A stretch of DNA of 64,000 bases from Chloroflexota bacterium (GCA_002719675.1 PBID01000003.1:179948-243947), one strand, 5' to 3'. Counted from the first letter of the stretch, positions 1 through 8,687 are shown. The notes: generated by a model not told the origin, from the sequence alone. Made by a program: numbers and translations.

Positions 1-1
1 T

Positions 2-667
2 CCGAGAAGGGCGCAGTTTTCTCTACAACTTCTACAAGATGCTGTAGATGATGCTCATAGATTGGAAGTTCCTGTTGCGTCACATTGCCACGGAACGGAA
101 GGAATTGTAAATTCTGTAAGTGCAGGAGTAGATAATTTAATTCATTGTTCTTGGATTTCATCAAACCCTTCTGAAGGATATGATTATAGAGAAGATGTTG
201 TTGATGAAATTGCTGACAAGGGCATATTCGTTGATCCCACTATTGCCTTGGGACATCTGAGGCAAATAGATGACCCTGAGGCAGATGTTTTTCAACCAGG
301 GGGAGTGTTCTACGATTTAGATGCCAGATATGAAATGTTACGTGATATGTGGGAAAAAGGAGTCAGGTTTATTTCTGGACTTGATGCAGGAATGTATATG
401 GGGGAATTTGGAACCCATTACAATTCTGTTTTGGTGATGATTGAGAAAATGGGTGTTTCGCCGATTGATGCAATCAAGTGTGTCACAAAAAATTCAGCTG
501 AATGTTTGGGAATATTGCAGGAAACAGGTACATTGGAGAAAGGTAAATCCGCAGATTTAATTGTACTAAGTGATGACTTTGAGAAAAATCCAGATTCTTT
601 GCAAAAAGTAGATACAGTTATCAATAAAGGTGAAATTGTTAAAGAAAATCAAATTCCATTAATTTAA
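2..667 (+). CDS. Amidohydrolase (imidazolonepropionase-like), 5' truncated
   Basis: The reading frame is open from base 2, so the TTG at 62 is an internal Leu codon and the gene starts outside the window. About 221 C-terminal residues remain. They show the amidohydrolase-superfamily pattern: a His-rich strand (SHCHG) after the first barrel half, a second His in LIHCSW, and the late metal or acid residue in FISGLDAG, followed by a C-terminal composite domain (GTLEKGKSADLIVLSDD) typical of COG1228-like hydrolases. The substrate cannot be told. It lies 30 bases before a Gfo/Idh/MocA gene on the same strand, so the two are probably cotranscribed in a catabolic operon. Confidence 0.8.
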   Translation, partial: PRRAQFSLQLLQDAVDDAHRLEVPVASHCHGTEGIVNSVSAGVDNLIHCSWISSNPSEGYDYREDVVDEIADKGIFVDPTIALGHLRQIDDPEADVFQPGGVFYDLDARYEMLRDMWEKGVRFISGLDAGMYMGEFGTHYNSVLVMIEKMGVSPIDAIKCVTKNSAECLGILQETGTLEKGKSADLIVLSDDFEKNPDSLQKVDTVINKGEIVKENQIPLI

Positions 668-697
668 AACCAATTTATTTGAATGAAGGAGCTTCTT

Positions 698-1780
698 ATG
701 AATGATAGAAATTATAATTTTGGACAGGTGGGATATAGAGGAAGGGGAAAGGGTCTTGCGTCTTTTGTTGAAGACGCAAAGGATGCGAAATTAGTTGCCG
801 TAGCAGATTTAGTAGGTGAGAATTTAGAAGATGCTAAATCTTTGTACAGTAATATTAATGTTTATTCTAGTCATTTAGAAATGATTGAAGCTGAAAATTT
901 AGATGTTTTAATCATTGCAACAGCTCCGAAATTTAGATTGCCTATCGTAACTGATGCAGCTCAAAAAGGAGTTAAGGCAATTTATATGGAAAAGCCTATT
1001 GCTAATACTCTTGCAGAAGCAGATAAAATGATTTCTTTGTGCAAGGAAAATGGAGTTGAATTATCAATTGGGCATCAAAGAAGATGGAATCCAAATTATG
1101 TAAATATTAAAAATGCTATAAAAAATGGAGATTTAGGTACTGTAACTCACGGAGTGTCCTATTGGACTGCTGGGAGAATTGGTGCAAATGGAACACATTT
1201 TTTGGACATGATTAATTTTGTGCTTGACGATGAACCAGTTAGAATAAGCGGAACTGCACAATTTGGGATGAATAAAGAGGCAGATTTTAATGAAAAATTA
1301 AATGAATGGATGGAAAAAGATCCAGGAGTCAGTGGATTTATAGATTATTCTAAAGGTACAAGGGTCTGGATACATTGTTTTAATGATGTGATTACACCTC
1401 ATACACATATGTTTTGCGGGACTAAGGGGAGAATAGATGTTTTTGAAGGAACAGGAAAAATGGACATTTTATATAGAGCTAGCGATAAAAACAGCACTGA
1501 TATGAGAGGCGTTCATGAAGTTGAGTCTAAAGAATTCCCTATAACCAACACTGAAGGGAAACCTGAAATAATGGTTTCATATGGGTATCAAGAATTAATT
1601 GAAGTAATTTCTGAAGGAAAAACAAATTCTTCTACAGGAGAAGATGGACGGAAAGCCCTTGAAATGATTGTTGCGTTTCAGCTTTCTTCTGAAAATGGAG
1701 GAAGGCCTGTTACTTTGCCATTACCAGAAAGTTGTTTCAATTATGAGGTTGGTTATCACCCGAATCCATCAGGTAAATAA
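698..1780 (+). CDS. Gfo/Idh/MocA family oxidoreductase
   Basis: A predicted NAD(P)-dependent dehydrogenase of about 360 residues acting on a sugar, inositol or similar polyol. It has an N-terminal Rossmann fold (GQVGYRGRG near residue 9), the family signature EKP at about 98-100 and the GTHFLDMINF segment of the C-terminal domain. I start it at the ATG at 698 because AAGGAG at 686-691 sits 6 bases upstream; the ATG at 683 overlaps this ribosome binding site. The first glycine motif is less regular than in the two other family members of this window. The substrate is unknown; the preceding amidohydrolase and the following paralogue suggest one catabolic unit. Confidence 0.85.
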   Translation: MNDRNYNFGQVGYRGRGKGLASFVEDAKDAKLVAVADLVGENLEDAKSLYSNINVYSSHLEMIEAENLDVLIIATAPKFRLPIVTDAAQKGVKAIYMEKPIANTLAEADKMISLCKENGVELSIGHQRRWNPNYVNIKNAIKNGDLGTVTHGVSYWTAGRIGANGTHFLDMINFVLDDEPVRISGTAQFGMNKEADFNEKLNEWMEKDPGVSGFIDYSKGTRVWIHCFNDVITPHTHMFCGTKGRIDVFEGTGKMDILYRASDKNSTDMRGVHEVESKEFPITNTEGKPEIMVSYGYQELIEVISEGKTNSSTGEDGRKALEMIVAFQLSSENGGRPVTLPLPESCFNYEVGYHPNPSGK

Positions 1781-1914
1781 TTCATGACGTTGAATTGTTA
1801 AAATTTACTTTAATTCGAATAAAAAATGTTTTTATAATTGAAATCAGTATTGACCTTAGGGTTAACTCAGTGTAGCCTCGTTGAAAATTTTGATTTCAAA
1901 AATAGGAGATAATA

Positions 1915-2940
1915 ATGGCAAATGGCAAACTTAGAGCTGGAGTAATTGGATTAGGCTTAGGCTCGAATCATGCGTACGCTTATAATCAGTCATCCCAATA
2001 TGACTTGGTAGGAGTGAGCGAAATTTCTTCAAATGTAGTAGATAATTTTTGGGACAAAGCAAAAATTTCAAAAGGCTCTGTTCCTGTATATGACGATTAT
2101 AAAGAAATGATTGAAAAAGAAAATCTTGATGTTGTTAGCGTTACAATTCCCGACCATTTGCACACAGCTCCTGTTTGTGATGCTTCTAACATGGGGGTAA
2201 AGGGAATATTTTGTGAAAAACCGCTTTGTATCAATCTTGAAGATGCTGACTTAATAGTAGAAACAGTAGAAAAAAATGGAACTAAAATGGCCGTTGACCA
2301 TACAAGGAGCTTTGTTCCCAATTATTCCATGTCAAGAAAATCTATTCGCAATGGAGAGATAGGTGGTTTAACTAGAATTATTGCCCATATGGGTGGAACA
2401 CGTGCGATGTTATTTAGAAATGGGACACATATAGTTGATTTGATTAATTTCTTTGCAGACGCTGATCCAGTGTGGGTTTTAGCTGTTCATGAGCAGGGGT
2501 TTGAAGATTATGGGACCGAATATAAGGGCGAAGGCGGCAAAGATCCTGCCCTAGACCCAGGAAGTACTTTAATAATTGAATATGCCAACGGAGTTCGTGC
2601 GATACTTAATTCTGCAAAAAAAACGCTTGCTTTGTATGAGATAGACCTTATAGGCCCAAATGGCAGAATTTATTGCACAGACAAAAGTGTCACCAGATGG
2701 CTTACGGAAAAGTACGAAGGTACTCCTATACTGGATGAATCTTTTACTAGCCCAGGCTATCCTGAATTTTTTGGAGATTCATTGATTCCTGCTGTTGACG
2801 AACTCGCTGATGTTGTGCTGAATGATGTAGAGACTAGTTCCCCTGTTCGCAGGGCACGACATACATTAGAGATCATGCTTGGTGCTTTAAAGTCGCAAGA
2901 TGGAGGCAATGTGAAGGTTAACTTGCCTCTTCCTAGGTAG
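1915..2940 (+). CDS. Gfo/Idh/MocA family oxidoreductase
   Basis: 341 residues, the usual family length. The NAD(P)-binding motif GVIGLGLGSNHA is at 9-20, EKP at 101-103 and the catalytic-domain motif GTHIVDLINF near 169-178. The start ATG is preceded by AGGAGA. It is a paralogue of the gene at 698, not a copy, because the sequences differ throughout. A 134-base gap separates them and contains a TATAAT at 1833-1838 without a convincing -35 box, so it may have its own promoter. The product is probably a cytoplasmic dehydrogenase for a sugar-like compound; the substrate cannot be inferred. Confidence 0.85.
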   Translation: MANGKLRAGVIGLGLGSNHAYAYNQSSQYDLVGVSEISSNVVDNFWDKAKISKGSVPVYDDYKEMIEKENLDVVSVTIPDHLHTAPVCDASNMGVKGIFCEKPLCINLEDADLIVETVEKNGTKMAVDHTRSFVPNYSMSRKSIRNGEIGGLTRIIAHMGGTRAMLFRNGTHIVDLINFFADADPVWVLAVHEQGFEDYGTEYKGEGGKDPALDPGSTLIIEYANGVRAILNSAKKTLALYEIDLIGPNGRIYCTDKSVTRWLTEKYEGTPILDESFTSPGYPEFFGDSLIPAVDELADVVLNDVETSSPVRRARHTLEIMLGALKSQDGGNVKVNLPLPR

Positions 2941-2988
2941 GTTTATAGATCAGAATAAAGACATTAGTATGACATATCAGGTGTTTTT

Positions 2989-3813
2989 TTGCTGATAGAA
3001 AACTTATTAATTTTTGTTGATTTTCCAACTTGGAAGTTATTTAGTTTGCTGTTAATTTCTTTTTTTGTTGGATTATTAGGTGGATTTGTGGGATTAGCAT
3101 TGGGTACAATACGTCTTCCTTTTTTACTCCTTTTTGGTATCCCTCCTGCTACAGCTGCGGGAACAAATATAATCATAAGTGCTTCTAGCTCGCTATCAGG
3201 CATGATACGTCATTTTAGAGATGGAAGAATTGATTTCAAAATAGCATTAATGATGGGTGTGCCTTCTGTATTTGCTGCTTTTGTAGGAGGTTTATTCAGT
3301 CATCGTTTAAATAGCGATCTTTTGATTTTATTTATTGGTGGATTTGTTGCATGGCAGGGTGTTGAATTTATATTGATGTCGAAAAATAAAAGTAATCAAA
3401 AAAATTCAATTCCCAATTCAAATTATACGCACAAAAATATGATTCGAAATTTGTCTGAAGCTGGAATAGGACTAGGAATAGGACTACTTGGAGGATTGGT
3501 GGGGCTAATATTGGGAAGCATTAGATTGCCGGCATTAATACGTCTTTTAAAGGTAGAGCCACGCATAGCTGCTGGGACGAATACAATAATTGGATTTTGC
3601 ATGGGTTTTGTTGGAGGACTTGGGCATTCAATTCATGGAGGGATTGAGTATGAAATAGTTCTGATGATGGGACTTGCTGCTATTTTGGGCAGCTACCAAG
3701 GTGCCAGATTAACAGGGAAAGTTAATCTGAATTTATTGCTTGCTTTTATGGGAGGAGTTCTTTCAATTACAGGAATTGTAATGTTTTTGAGAGGGGTAAT
3801 CAATTTATATTAA
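2989..3813 (+). CDS. TauE/SafE family membrane exporter
   Basis: A polytopic membrane protein of 274 residues with a clear internal duplication. The first half has GGFVGLALGTIRLP, AAGTN and MMGVPS; the second half repeats GGLVGLILGSIRLP, AAGTN and MMGLAA. This two-fold repeat is the hallmark of the TauE/SafE family (sulfite, sulfoacetate or other organic anion export). The start is a TTG; AGGTG at 2978-2982 is 6 bases upstream and no in-frame ATG is available. It follows the Gfo/Idh gene by 48 bases. Its TAA ends exactly where the oppositely oriented aldolase gene begins, with no spacer. A sulfur-containing substrate is possible but not shown. Confidence 0.8.
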   Translation: MLIENLLIFVDFPTWKLFSLLLISFFVGLLGGFVGLALGTIRLPFLLLFGIPPATAAGTNIIISASSSLSGMIRHFRDGRIDFKIALMMGVPSVFAAFVGGLFSHRLNSDLLILFIGGFVAWQGVEFILMSKNKSNQKNSIPNSNYTHKNMIRNLSEAGIGLGIGLLGGLVGLILGSIRLPALIRLLKVEPRIAAGTNTIIGFCMGFVGGLGHSIHGGIEYEIVLMMGLAAILGSYQGARLTGKVNLNLLLAFMGGVLSITGIVMFLRGVINLY

Positions 3814-4548
3814 TTATCTTGCCCATTTTCCTTTTGGGGTTTCAAGTAATACTGTTACTCCCATATCAAGATAAAGTTGCCTGCTTCCAAGGTCATTTCT
3901 GAAGCAAACAGCAGTGTTTGTAGATGAAAGTTCATTGGAAGTAAATGCAACACAATCTTCGATGGACTTAAAGTTATGATTTGAAGTATTTTCTAAACTA
4001 AATGAAAGGTCTGCAGGTCCAAAAGATAAGCAATCCACCCCAGGTTTAGCAAATTTGCGACAATTTTTTACGGCATCAACTGATTCTAATTGAAGCCACA
4101 AAGTGCCATAATTTTCCCACCAGTGGCTATATTCTAACCGAGAGGGTTTTTGTGAAAGACCGACTCTGTCTTGCCCTCCCCAACTGCGAATACCTTTTGG
4201 AGGATAATAAAAATTGTTTATAGTTTCAATAACAGTTGATTCAAGTTCAATTTGAGGTATTTCAACTCCAGAAGGTCCAAGATCAATGTAATTACCTGAT
4301 AAAAATGCTAGATTTGTATGTTTAATTCTAAATTGAACATGAATGTTTAGCTCGTTGGCTATGTAGCAAAAATTAGAAATGCTATCTTCGTTGAGGGGAG
4401 CATGTTGCCCGTCTATTAAAACAAAATCATAATTATTGCTTTCGATGAGTTTGGTCAATTCGTCTTTGTTCATGTTTACTGAAGCCATTGTTCCAAACAC
4501 TGGCATTTTTTTTGAAATTTTGTATTTTACAGAATTGTTTTCAGTCAT
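3814..4548 (-). CDS. HpcH/HpaI aldolase family protein
   Basis: 244 residues of a TIM-barrel lyase of the HpcH/HpaI (2-keto-3-deoxy acid aldolase, citrate lyase beta) family. Visible family motifs are FVLIDGQHAPL, corresponding to the catalytic DxEH region with Gln in place of Glu, the metal-site segment GPSGVEIPQIE, and FGPADLSFS, the usual GPxDL substrate loop. Members cleave 2-oxo-3-deoxy acids to pyruvate or a similar oxoacid plus an aldehyde. Transcription converges with the TauE/SafE gene with zero spacing. The two lipoprotein genes upstream share its strand, 15 bases away. A second family member lies at 48329. Confidence 0.8.
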   Translation of the reverse strand: MTENNSVKYKISKKMPVFGTMASVNMNKDELTKLIESNNYDFVLIDGQHAPLNEDSISNFCYIANELNIHVQFRIKHTNLAFLSGNYIDLGPSGVEIPQIELESTVIETINNFYYPPKGIRSWGGQDRVGLSQKPSRLEYSHWWENYGTLWLQLESVDAVKNCRKFAKPGVDCLSFGPADLSFSLENTSNHNFKSIEDCVAFTSNELSSTNTAVCFRNDLGSRQLYLDMGVTVLLETPKGKWAR

Positions 4549-4563
4549 ATTTTAAAATTGCCT

Positions 4564-5112
4564 TTATCGTTTTTGTCTCTGTGCGTTTTTTGCATCGATT
4601 TCTGCTTTTCTTTCTTTTCTTTCTCTGTTTCTGTCACTGCTTGATTGTTCTCTTCTTCCAATACTAGAAAATCTTTCTTCAGTAATTTGTATTGTAGAAC
4701 TTAAAGCCCATACTTCGTTAAATGTTCCACTGCTTGCGTTTCCGGTGTTATTAAGGGATGGAAAGCGAATTTTAGAAAGGCCTGTTGAAAATGTAGAAGA
4801 TTCTCCGGTTTCTTCATTGATCATAGTTTGAGAACACGTTGCTTCGTCTAGAATTTCCACTCTAGTTCCCTTTTTTGTAGTAATTTCGCCAGGAGAAGAA
4901 ACCTGACAAATGTCCGTGCTGCTGTAGTTAAATGTAGTCCAAGCAATCATTGGAATTGTGATAGATTGTTCTGAAGCTTCAATTAATATTCCTCGACCAG
5001 ATCCACTTTTTTCAGAGCAAGAAATTAAAACTCCAAGTGAAACACATGAAATTAATGTCATTAACAAGAACATTTTTGGATTTAAATCTTTATTTTTTGA
5101 TAGCATATTCAT
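4564..5112 (-). CDS. Putative lipoprotein, tandem paralogue A
   Basis: I do not recognise the family. The 182-residue product starts with a hydrophobic signal and the lipobox LISC, so it is probably lipidated. The core holds the block KKGTRVEILDEATCSQ, NEETGESSTF and LSKIRFPS, shared almost word for word with the next gene, followed by an Arg/Lys/Glu-rich tail. At DNA level 4758-4815 matches 5361-5418 at 55 of 58 bases, so the pair comes from a duplication. AGGA lies 7 bases before the ATG. The conserved Cys in the core could make a disulfide with a second Cys (DICQV). Function unknown. Confidence 0.7.
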   Translation of the reverse strand: MNMLSKNKDLNPKMFLLMTLISCVSLGVLISCSEKSGSGRGILIEASEQSITIPMIAWTTFNYSSTDICQVSSPGEITTKKGTRVEILDEATCSQTMINEETGESSTFSTGLSKIRFPSLNNTGNASSGTFNEVWALSSTIQITEERFSSIGRREQSSSDRNRERKERKAEIDAKNAQRQKR

Positions 5113-5127
5113 TCTTCAATCCTGTAA

Positions 5128-5715
5128 TTACTTTTTGGCTTTTTCCTTAGCTTTTTCCTTAGCTTTTTGTTCTGCTTTTTCTTTTTCTCTTTGCTCTAGC
5201 CTTTGTTTTACCTTATCTTCGTTTTGTACATTGCTCCTTGCTTGAGTTCTTAATTTTTCTTCAATGATTCTTATGTTTGAAGTTAATGTCCATAATTCCC
5301 AGAAGGAACCTATTCCTTCTGCATGGGCTCCAGCGGTAGCGTTTCCTACATTTGTTGGAGATGGAAAGCGAATTTTAGAAAGGCTTGTTGAAAATGTAGA
5401 GGATTCTCCAGTTTCTTCGTTAAATATTGTTTGTGAGCATGTGGCTTCATCAATAACTTCAACTCGTGTACCTTTTCTAAGAGCAATAGGGTTAAGTGAG
5501 CTCGCTTGATCAACAATACAAGCATTAGTTCCGTTATATTCAAATGTTTGCCATGCAGCGAAAGGAACTTCTACTCCATCTAAAGTAGAGTTTTGTAAAA
5601 CTCCTCTGATTTTTCCGCCCTTGCCTGAACATGCGGTTAATGTAATAATTGCAAGGCAAAAAAGTAAAAAATAAATTGGAATGAATTTTTTTTTGTAAAA
5701 AACAAATCTCATCAC
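5128..5715 (-). CDS. Putative lipoprotein, tandem paralogue B with charged tail
   Basis: A 195-residue paralogue of the gene at 4564. It has a signal segment ending in the lipobox LTAC, a core with RKGTRVEVIDEATCSQ and NEETGESSTF, and a C-terminal tail of Lys, Glu, Ala and Gln that looks like a single charged helix. The tail is coded partly by two perfect 12-base units (5139-5162), giving repeated KEKA, so it may vary in length between strains. It lies 15 bases upstream of its paralogue on the same strand. A cell-surface or periplasmic role follows from the lipobox; nothing more can be said. Confidence 0.7.
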   Translation of the reverse strand: MMRFVFYKKKFIPIYFLLFCLAIITLTACSGKGGKIRGVLQNSTLDGVEVPFAAWQTFEYNGTNACIVDQASSLNPIALRKGTRVEVIDEATCSQTIFNEETGESSTFSTSLSKIRFPSPTNVGNATAGAHAEGIGSFWELWTLTSNIRIIEEKLRTQARSNVQNEDKVKQRLEQREKEKAEQKAKEKAKEKAKK

Positions 5716-5810
5716 AGGATTCCTTTATATAAGAAGGTTGGTATAGGAAGTATACAGAAGATTACAAAGGGATTCTAGATTTGAAGAAAATTTTTCTTTT
5801 TTATATTGAA

Positions 5811-6191
5811 TTAATTTTTAAATTTTTTTAGTAAATTCACTATCCAGTTATTTTTCTCATAATCAATTTCTCTACCACGCCAAGTTTTTTTTGTTTTGGC
5901 TGGTTTCACAAAAATTATTGAATATCCAAATACAACAAGGGCAAGCCCTAACCAACCAGATATTGAGATAAAAACTGATTCAACGTTTCTTAAAATAATA
6001 AATGTTAGAATTAAAGCGATACCTAGGGAAATAATATAACCTGGAGCAATTTTCCATTCTTTGCTAAATAGGATTTTGTTCAATTTCTGATAAAACGAAT
6101 CAGAATGTTTGGAGGTTTTATTTGCTTTTTGTAGCTCTCCAGCTTTATTTAATATTTCTTCTATCTCATCTTTGTAGTTTTTAGTCATCAA
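5811..6191 (-). CDS. Small membrane protein, unknown
   Basis: 126 residues. The N-terminal 50 residues are polar and helical, followed by two transmembrane segments (around 53-71 and 78-95) and a basic C-terminus with KTWRGREIDYE. The last motif looks conserved-like but I cannot name its family. It is separated from the lipoprotein pair by 95 bases and from the class V aminotransferase by 92 bases, both AT-rich. Probably a real gene: coding character is even and no better frame overlaps it. Confidence 0.55.
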   Translation of the reverse strand: MMTKNYKDEIEEILNKAGELQKANKTSKHSDSFYQKLNKILFSKEWKIAPGYIISLGIALILTFIILRNVESVFISISGWLGLALVVFGYSIIFVKPAKTKKTWRGREIDYEKNNWIVNLLKKFKN

Positions 6192-6283
6192 AGTTCCAAA
6201 TCAAGTAAAATATTATTTTGTTACATAATCGTAAGTTAAATTTTTATTTGATGTCAAATAATTGTTAAAAATTTATACTGGCA

Positions 6284-7333
6284 TTAAGTAGAGGATGAAC
6301 AAACTTTTTTAAGTGTTTCAGGAAAAGAATTCACAGCAGTTTGTGACCAATTTCCCATTAGGCATACCTGAATCCAGTTGCGTTTAACAAGGTATTCACT
6401 GTTGAAGCTTAATTCAAATCCAGATTCTTTCAACTTGTTACCAATATCAACTGAATTTAAAGTTTTTGGTAGATGAATCGTTGTAACTGCAGGAGAAGAA
6501 TTTTTTAAATCACCTATTACTTCAAACCCCATTTCTTTGATACTGTTTCTTAAAAATTTTGAAGCTTTAACAGTTTCATGGAAAGAAGCAGAAGGGTTCA
6601 TCAAATTAACAGCTGTTTTAAGAGCATAAACCAGATTCGATGAAATCGTAAAAGGAATACCCTTTTTGTCTTGATATAATCCTAAATCTAAATTTCTTGG
6701 AAGGCTTTTAGATGAGGTAGGTTTATAAGATGAAAAAACCAAGGCTAGACCGGGAAAAGAGCCAATTCCTTTGCCACTGACTGCAGAGGCTAAATAAACA
6801 TTATTTAAATCCACTGGCATATTTCCAATAGTGCTGATGCAATCAAGTATGATTTTCACTTTCCGTTTGTTGCAAATAATTTTTAGCTCAGATAATTTTG
6901 TTAGTTTGCCACTAGATGTTTCGCAATGAGTAAGCCATATCCATCGAATGTCAGGATTTTTTTCTAGTGTTTTTTCAATTTCTTTTAGATTAAAACTATT
7001 GCCCCATGGTATTTTAAATTCTTCGAATTTTAACTGAGCCCTAGATGCATGATCAACGAGTCTTTCTCCGAATTCTCCACTGTTTAGAACCAGGCCATAT
7101 TCTTTTAAAAGTTTTAACTGGTAAGCGATGATGTCGTTAGCTAAAGTACCGGATCCTGTAATGATTTGACAAAAATTTGCAGATAATATTTTGCACAAAT
7201 CAAATCTTAATTCAGATACAGCATCCACAAAGCTGCCTAAGCGGTGGGAAATTGGAAGTTTGCTAAACTCATCGAGGACTTCTTTTCTAATTGTAACTGG
7301 CCCTGGGAGTAAGTTAAACAAAAGATTATCCAC
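6284..7333 (-). CDS. Class V aminotransferase (alanine-glyoxylate/PhnW-like)
   Basis: A PLP enzyme of 349 residues in the fold-type I class V group. The N-terminus has LLPGPVTI, typical of alanine-glyoxylate, serine-glyoxylate and 2-aminoethylphosphonate aminotransferases; GSGTLAND (60-67) binds the cofactor phosphate, D164 in the IILDCIS strand contacts the PLP ring, and the Schiff-base Lys is K188 in SGKG. The start is a GTG, and its first 8 bases overlap the end of the acyltransferase gene upstream, implying translational coupling. With that gene and plsY it forms a three-gene set that may make an amino-lipid. The amino donor and acceptor are not evident. Confidence 0.8.
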   Translation of the reverse strand: MDNLLFNLLPGPVTIRKEVLDEFSKLPISHRLGSFVDAVSELRFDLCKILSANFCQIITGSGTLANDIIAYQLKLLKEYGLVLNSGEFGERLVDHASRAQLKFEEFKIPWGNSFNLKEIEKTLEKNPDIRWIWLTHCETSSGKLTKLSELKIICNKRKVKIILDCISTIGNMPVDLNNVYLASAVSGKGIGSFPGLALVFSSYKPTSSKSLPRNLDLGLYQDKKGIPFTISSNLVYALKTAVNLMNPSASFHETVKASKFLRNSIKEMGFEVIGDLKNSSPAVTTIHLPKTLNSVDIGNKLKESGFELSFNSEYLVKRNWIQVCLMGNWSQTAVNSFPETLKKVCSSST

Positions 7334-7904
7334 TATTTTCTTCAGTGATTGCGTCTTTAAGGAATTTTTCAGCCCATTCGTGAGTAAGGTCTTCTAGTTT
7401 TTTATACATGGGTTGATAATATACTTGTCCACTTTTGACTGGATTGCCGAAAGGCAAGAAACCTAATCTTAGATATAATTTTTCTTGCTCAACAATTCCG
7501 GAAATTAAAGCTATATCGAATCCTTTTTTAATACAAACTAGTGCAAGTTTTGTTAAAAGGCCTTGTAATATTCGTCCACTTCTTCTTTTAGTTTCAATTG
7601 ACAGGAGTCTAATTTCGCATGGTTTAAAGTTTTTATAAAAAAAAGAATCTAAGTTTTTAACTTTTGCATCTAGAGAAAAAGGTCTGTTTCCTCTCACAGA
7701 AACCATTGCAATGACGATCCCATTTTCTAAGCAGATCACATAAGTGTTTTCGGTGTGGAATTTATCTACCAAATATTTTTTAGGATTTTGAGGATGTTGT
7801 TGAATTTCTTCTACAAAAGTTTTGTAATTTAGCTTGTTGATTTGGTCAAATTCTTCGGGTGTTTCTGCAATTTTAAATTGCAATTTTGAATCTGCGTTAG
7901 ACAA
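7326..7904 (-). CDS. GNAT-fold N-acyltransferase, autoinducer-synthase-like
   Basis: 192 residues resembling the GNAT or autoinducer-synthase-like acyltransferases that use long acyl donors. An N-terminal strand with FDQINKLNYKTFVEE is followed by DKFHTENTYVICLENGIVIAMVSVRGNRPFS, then a predicted donor-binding segment ETKRRSGRILQGLLTKL and YLRLGFLPFG near the end. The start is a TTG with AGG about 9 bases upstream. It overlaps the class V aminotransferase by 8 bases and follows plsY by 37 bases. The family assignment is from pattern, not search. Acylation of an amine made by the neighbouring aminotransferase is a reasonable inference. Confidence 0.6.
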   Translation of the reverse strand: MSNADSKLQFKIAETPEEFDQINKLNYKTFVEEIQQHPQNPKKYLVDKFHTENTYVICLENGIVIAMVSVRGNRPFSLDAKVKNLDSFFYKNFKPCEIRLLSIETKRRSGRILQGLLTKLALVCIKKGFDIALISGIVEQEKLYLRLGFLPFGNPVKSGQVYYQPMYKKLEDLTHEWAEKFLKDAITEENSG

Positions 7905-7941
7905 TTATTTTTACCTACTCTAATCATTACAATAGTTTTGG

Positions 7942-8535
7942 TTAGATATTGTACTCGCTATTTTTGAATTTTAATATTTCTTTTAAGTTGTTTCTGTGTG
8001 CAAAAATTACCAGTATTGCATTGACTGCAACTACTAATGTATCAATTAGATTTTTTGAATACAGAAAAGTTCCAAAGGGAGTTAAAAATACTACGAATAA
8101 TACTCCAAGCGTTGAGTTTCTAAAAATAATTGATGTAATGGGAATAATTATTAATCCTAAAACAGATATTATCCAATTGGAGATTAGCATTACGCCCAAA
8201 AAAGGACCAAGGCCTTTACCTCCTTTAAATTTCATTAATATAGGATAAATATGCCCTAATATAACAAATGTTCCACAAAAACCAGTTAAAACCTCAGAAG
8301 AGCTAAGTAATTTTGAAACTAAAAATATTACAATAGATCCTTTCAAAATATCTGATAAAAAAGTTATAAAAAAGCCGGTTTTATTGGTGTTTCTATAAAC
8401 ATTCATAGCGCCTGTGCTGCCTGAGCCAATTGTTCTGATGTCAGTTTTTTGAAAAGTTTTTGCGTATAGAAATCCAGATGGGAAATTTCCCATTAGATAT
8501 GAAAATATAAGCAAGATAGTTGTTTCAAGTAGCAT
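7942..8535 (-). CDS. plsY: Glycerol-3-phosphate acyltransferase PlsY
   Basis: A 197-residue membrane protein with the three PlsY motifs: GSGSTGAMNVYR at 37-48 (usual GSGNxGATNxxR), FKGGKG in the middle and AHRNNLKE near the C-terminus. Several hydrophobic helices surround them. PlsY transfers an acyl group from acyl phosphate to glycerol-3-phosphate, the first step of phospholipid synthesis. The motif-1 changes (Ser for Asn, Met for Thr) are mild. It heads a run of three minus-strand genes with a GNAT acyltransferase and an aminotransferase, so it may be either the housekeeping enzyme or a version tuned to a special lipid. Confidence 0.85.
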   Translation of the reverse strand: MLLETTILLIFSYLMGNFPSGFLYAKTFQKTDIRTIGSGSTGAMNVYRNTNKTGFFITFLSDILKGSIVIFLVSKLLSSSEVLTGFCGTFVILGHIYPILMKFKGGKGLGPFLGVMLISNWIISVLGLIIIPITSIIFRNSTLGVLFVVFLTPFGTFLYSKNLIDTLVVAVNAILVIFAHRNNLKEILKFKNSEYNI

Positions 8536-8663
8536 TTATTAGTTTTTCAGGAAATCATGTGTTAAGTATATTCTATAATTTTTTAGCTGTTCAGTTAAGA
8601 TGTGTTCAGCTGTTTCTGGTTGTTTTAATAGGCAATATTTGTTAACCTTTAGCTATGAATTTG

Positions 8664-8687
8664 TATTTATTTAATTTGAAATAAATA
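8664..8687. repeat. 9-bp inverted repeat upstream of prfB
   Basis: Perfect arms TATTTATTT (8664-8672) and AAATAAATA (8679-8687) with a 6-base loop, all A/T. It lies 48 bases before the prfB start. It has no G/C core or T-run, so a terminator is unlikely; it may be chance in AT-rich DNA or an operator. Confidence 0.35.

Noticed and set aside
1833-1838. Promoter for the second Gfo/Idh gene
   Set aside because: TATAAT is present but no -35 box fits, and such hexamers are common in this AT-rich DNA.
4958-5509. Plus-strand frames inside the lipoprotein genes
   Set aside because: They are antisense shadows: low-complexity Phe/Ser/Leu sequence arising from the Lys/Glu-rich tail on the other strand.
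8587-8622. Repeated TGTTCAG and CAGCTG elements as a terminator
   Set aside because: Arms are short and far apart, with no T-run in either direction.
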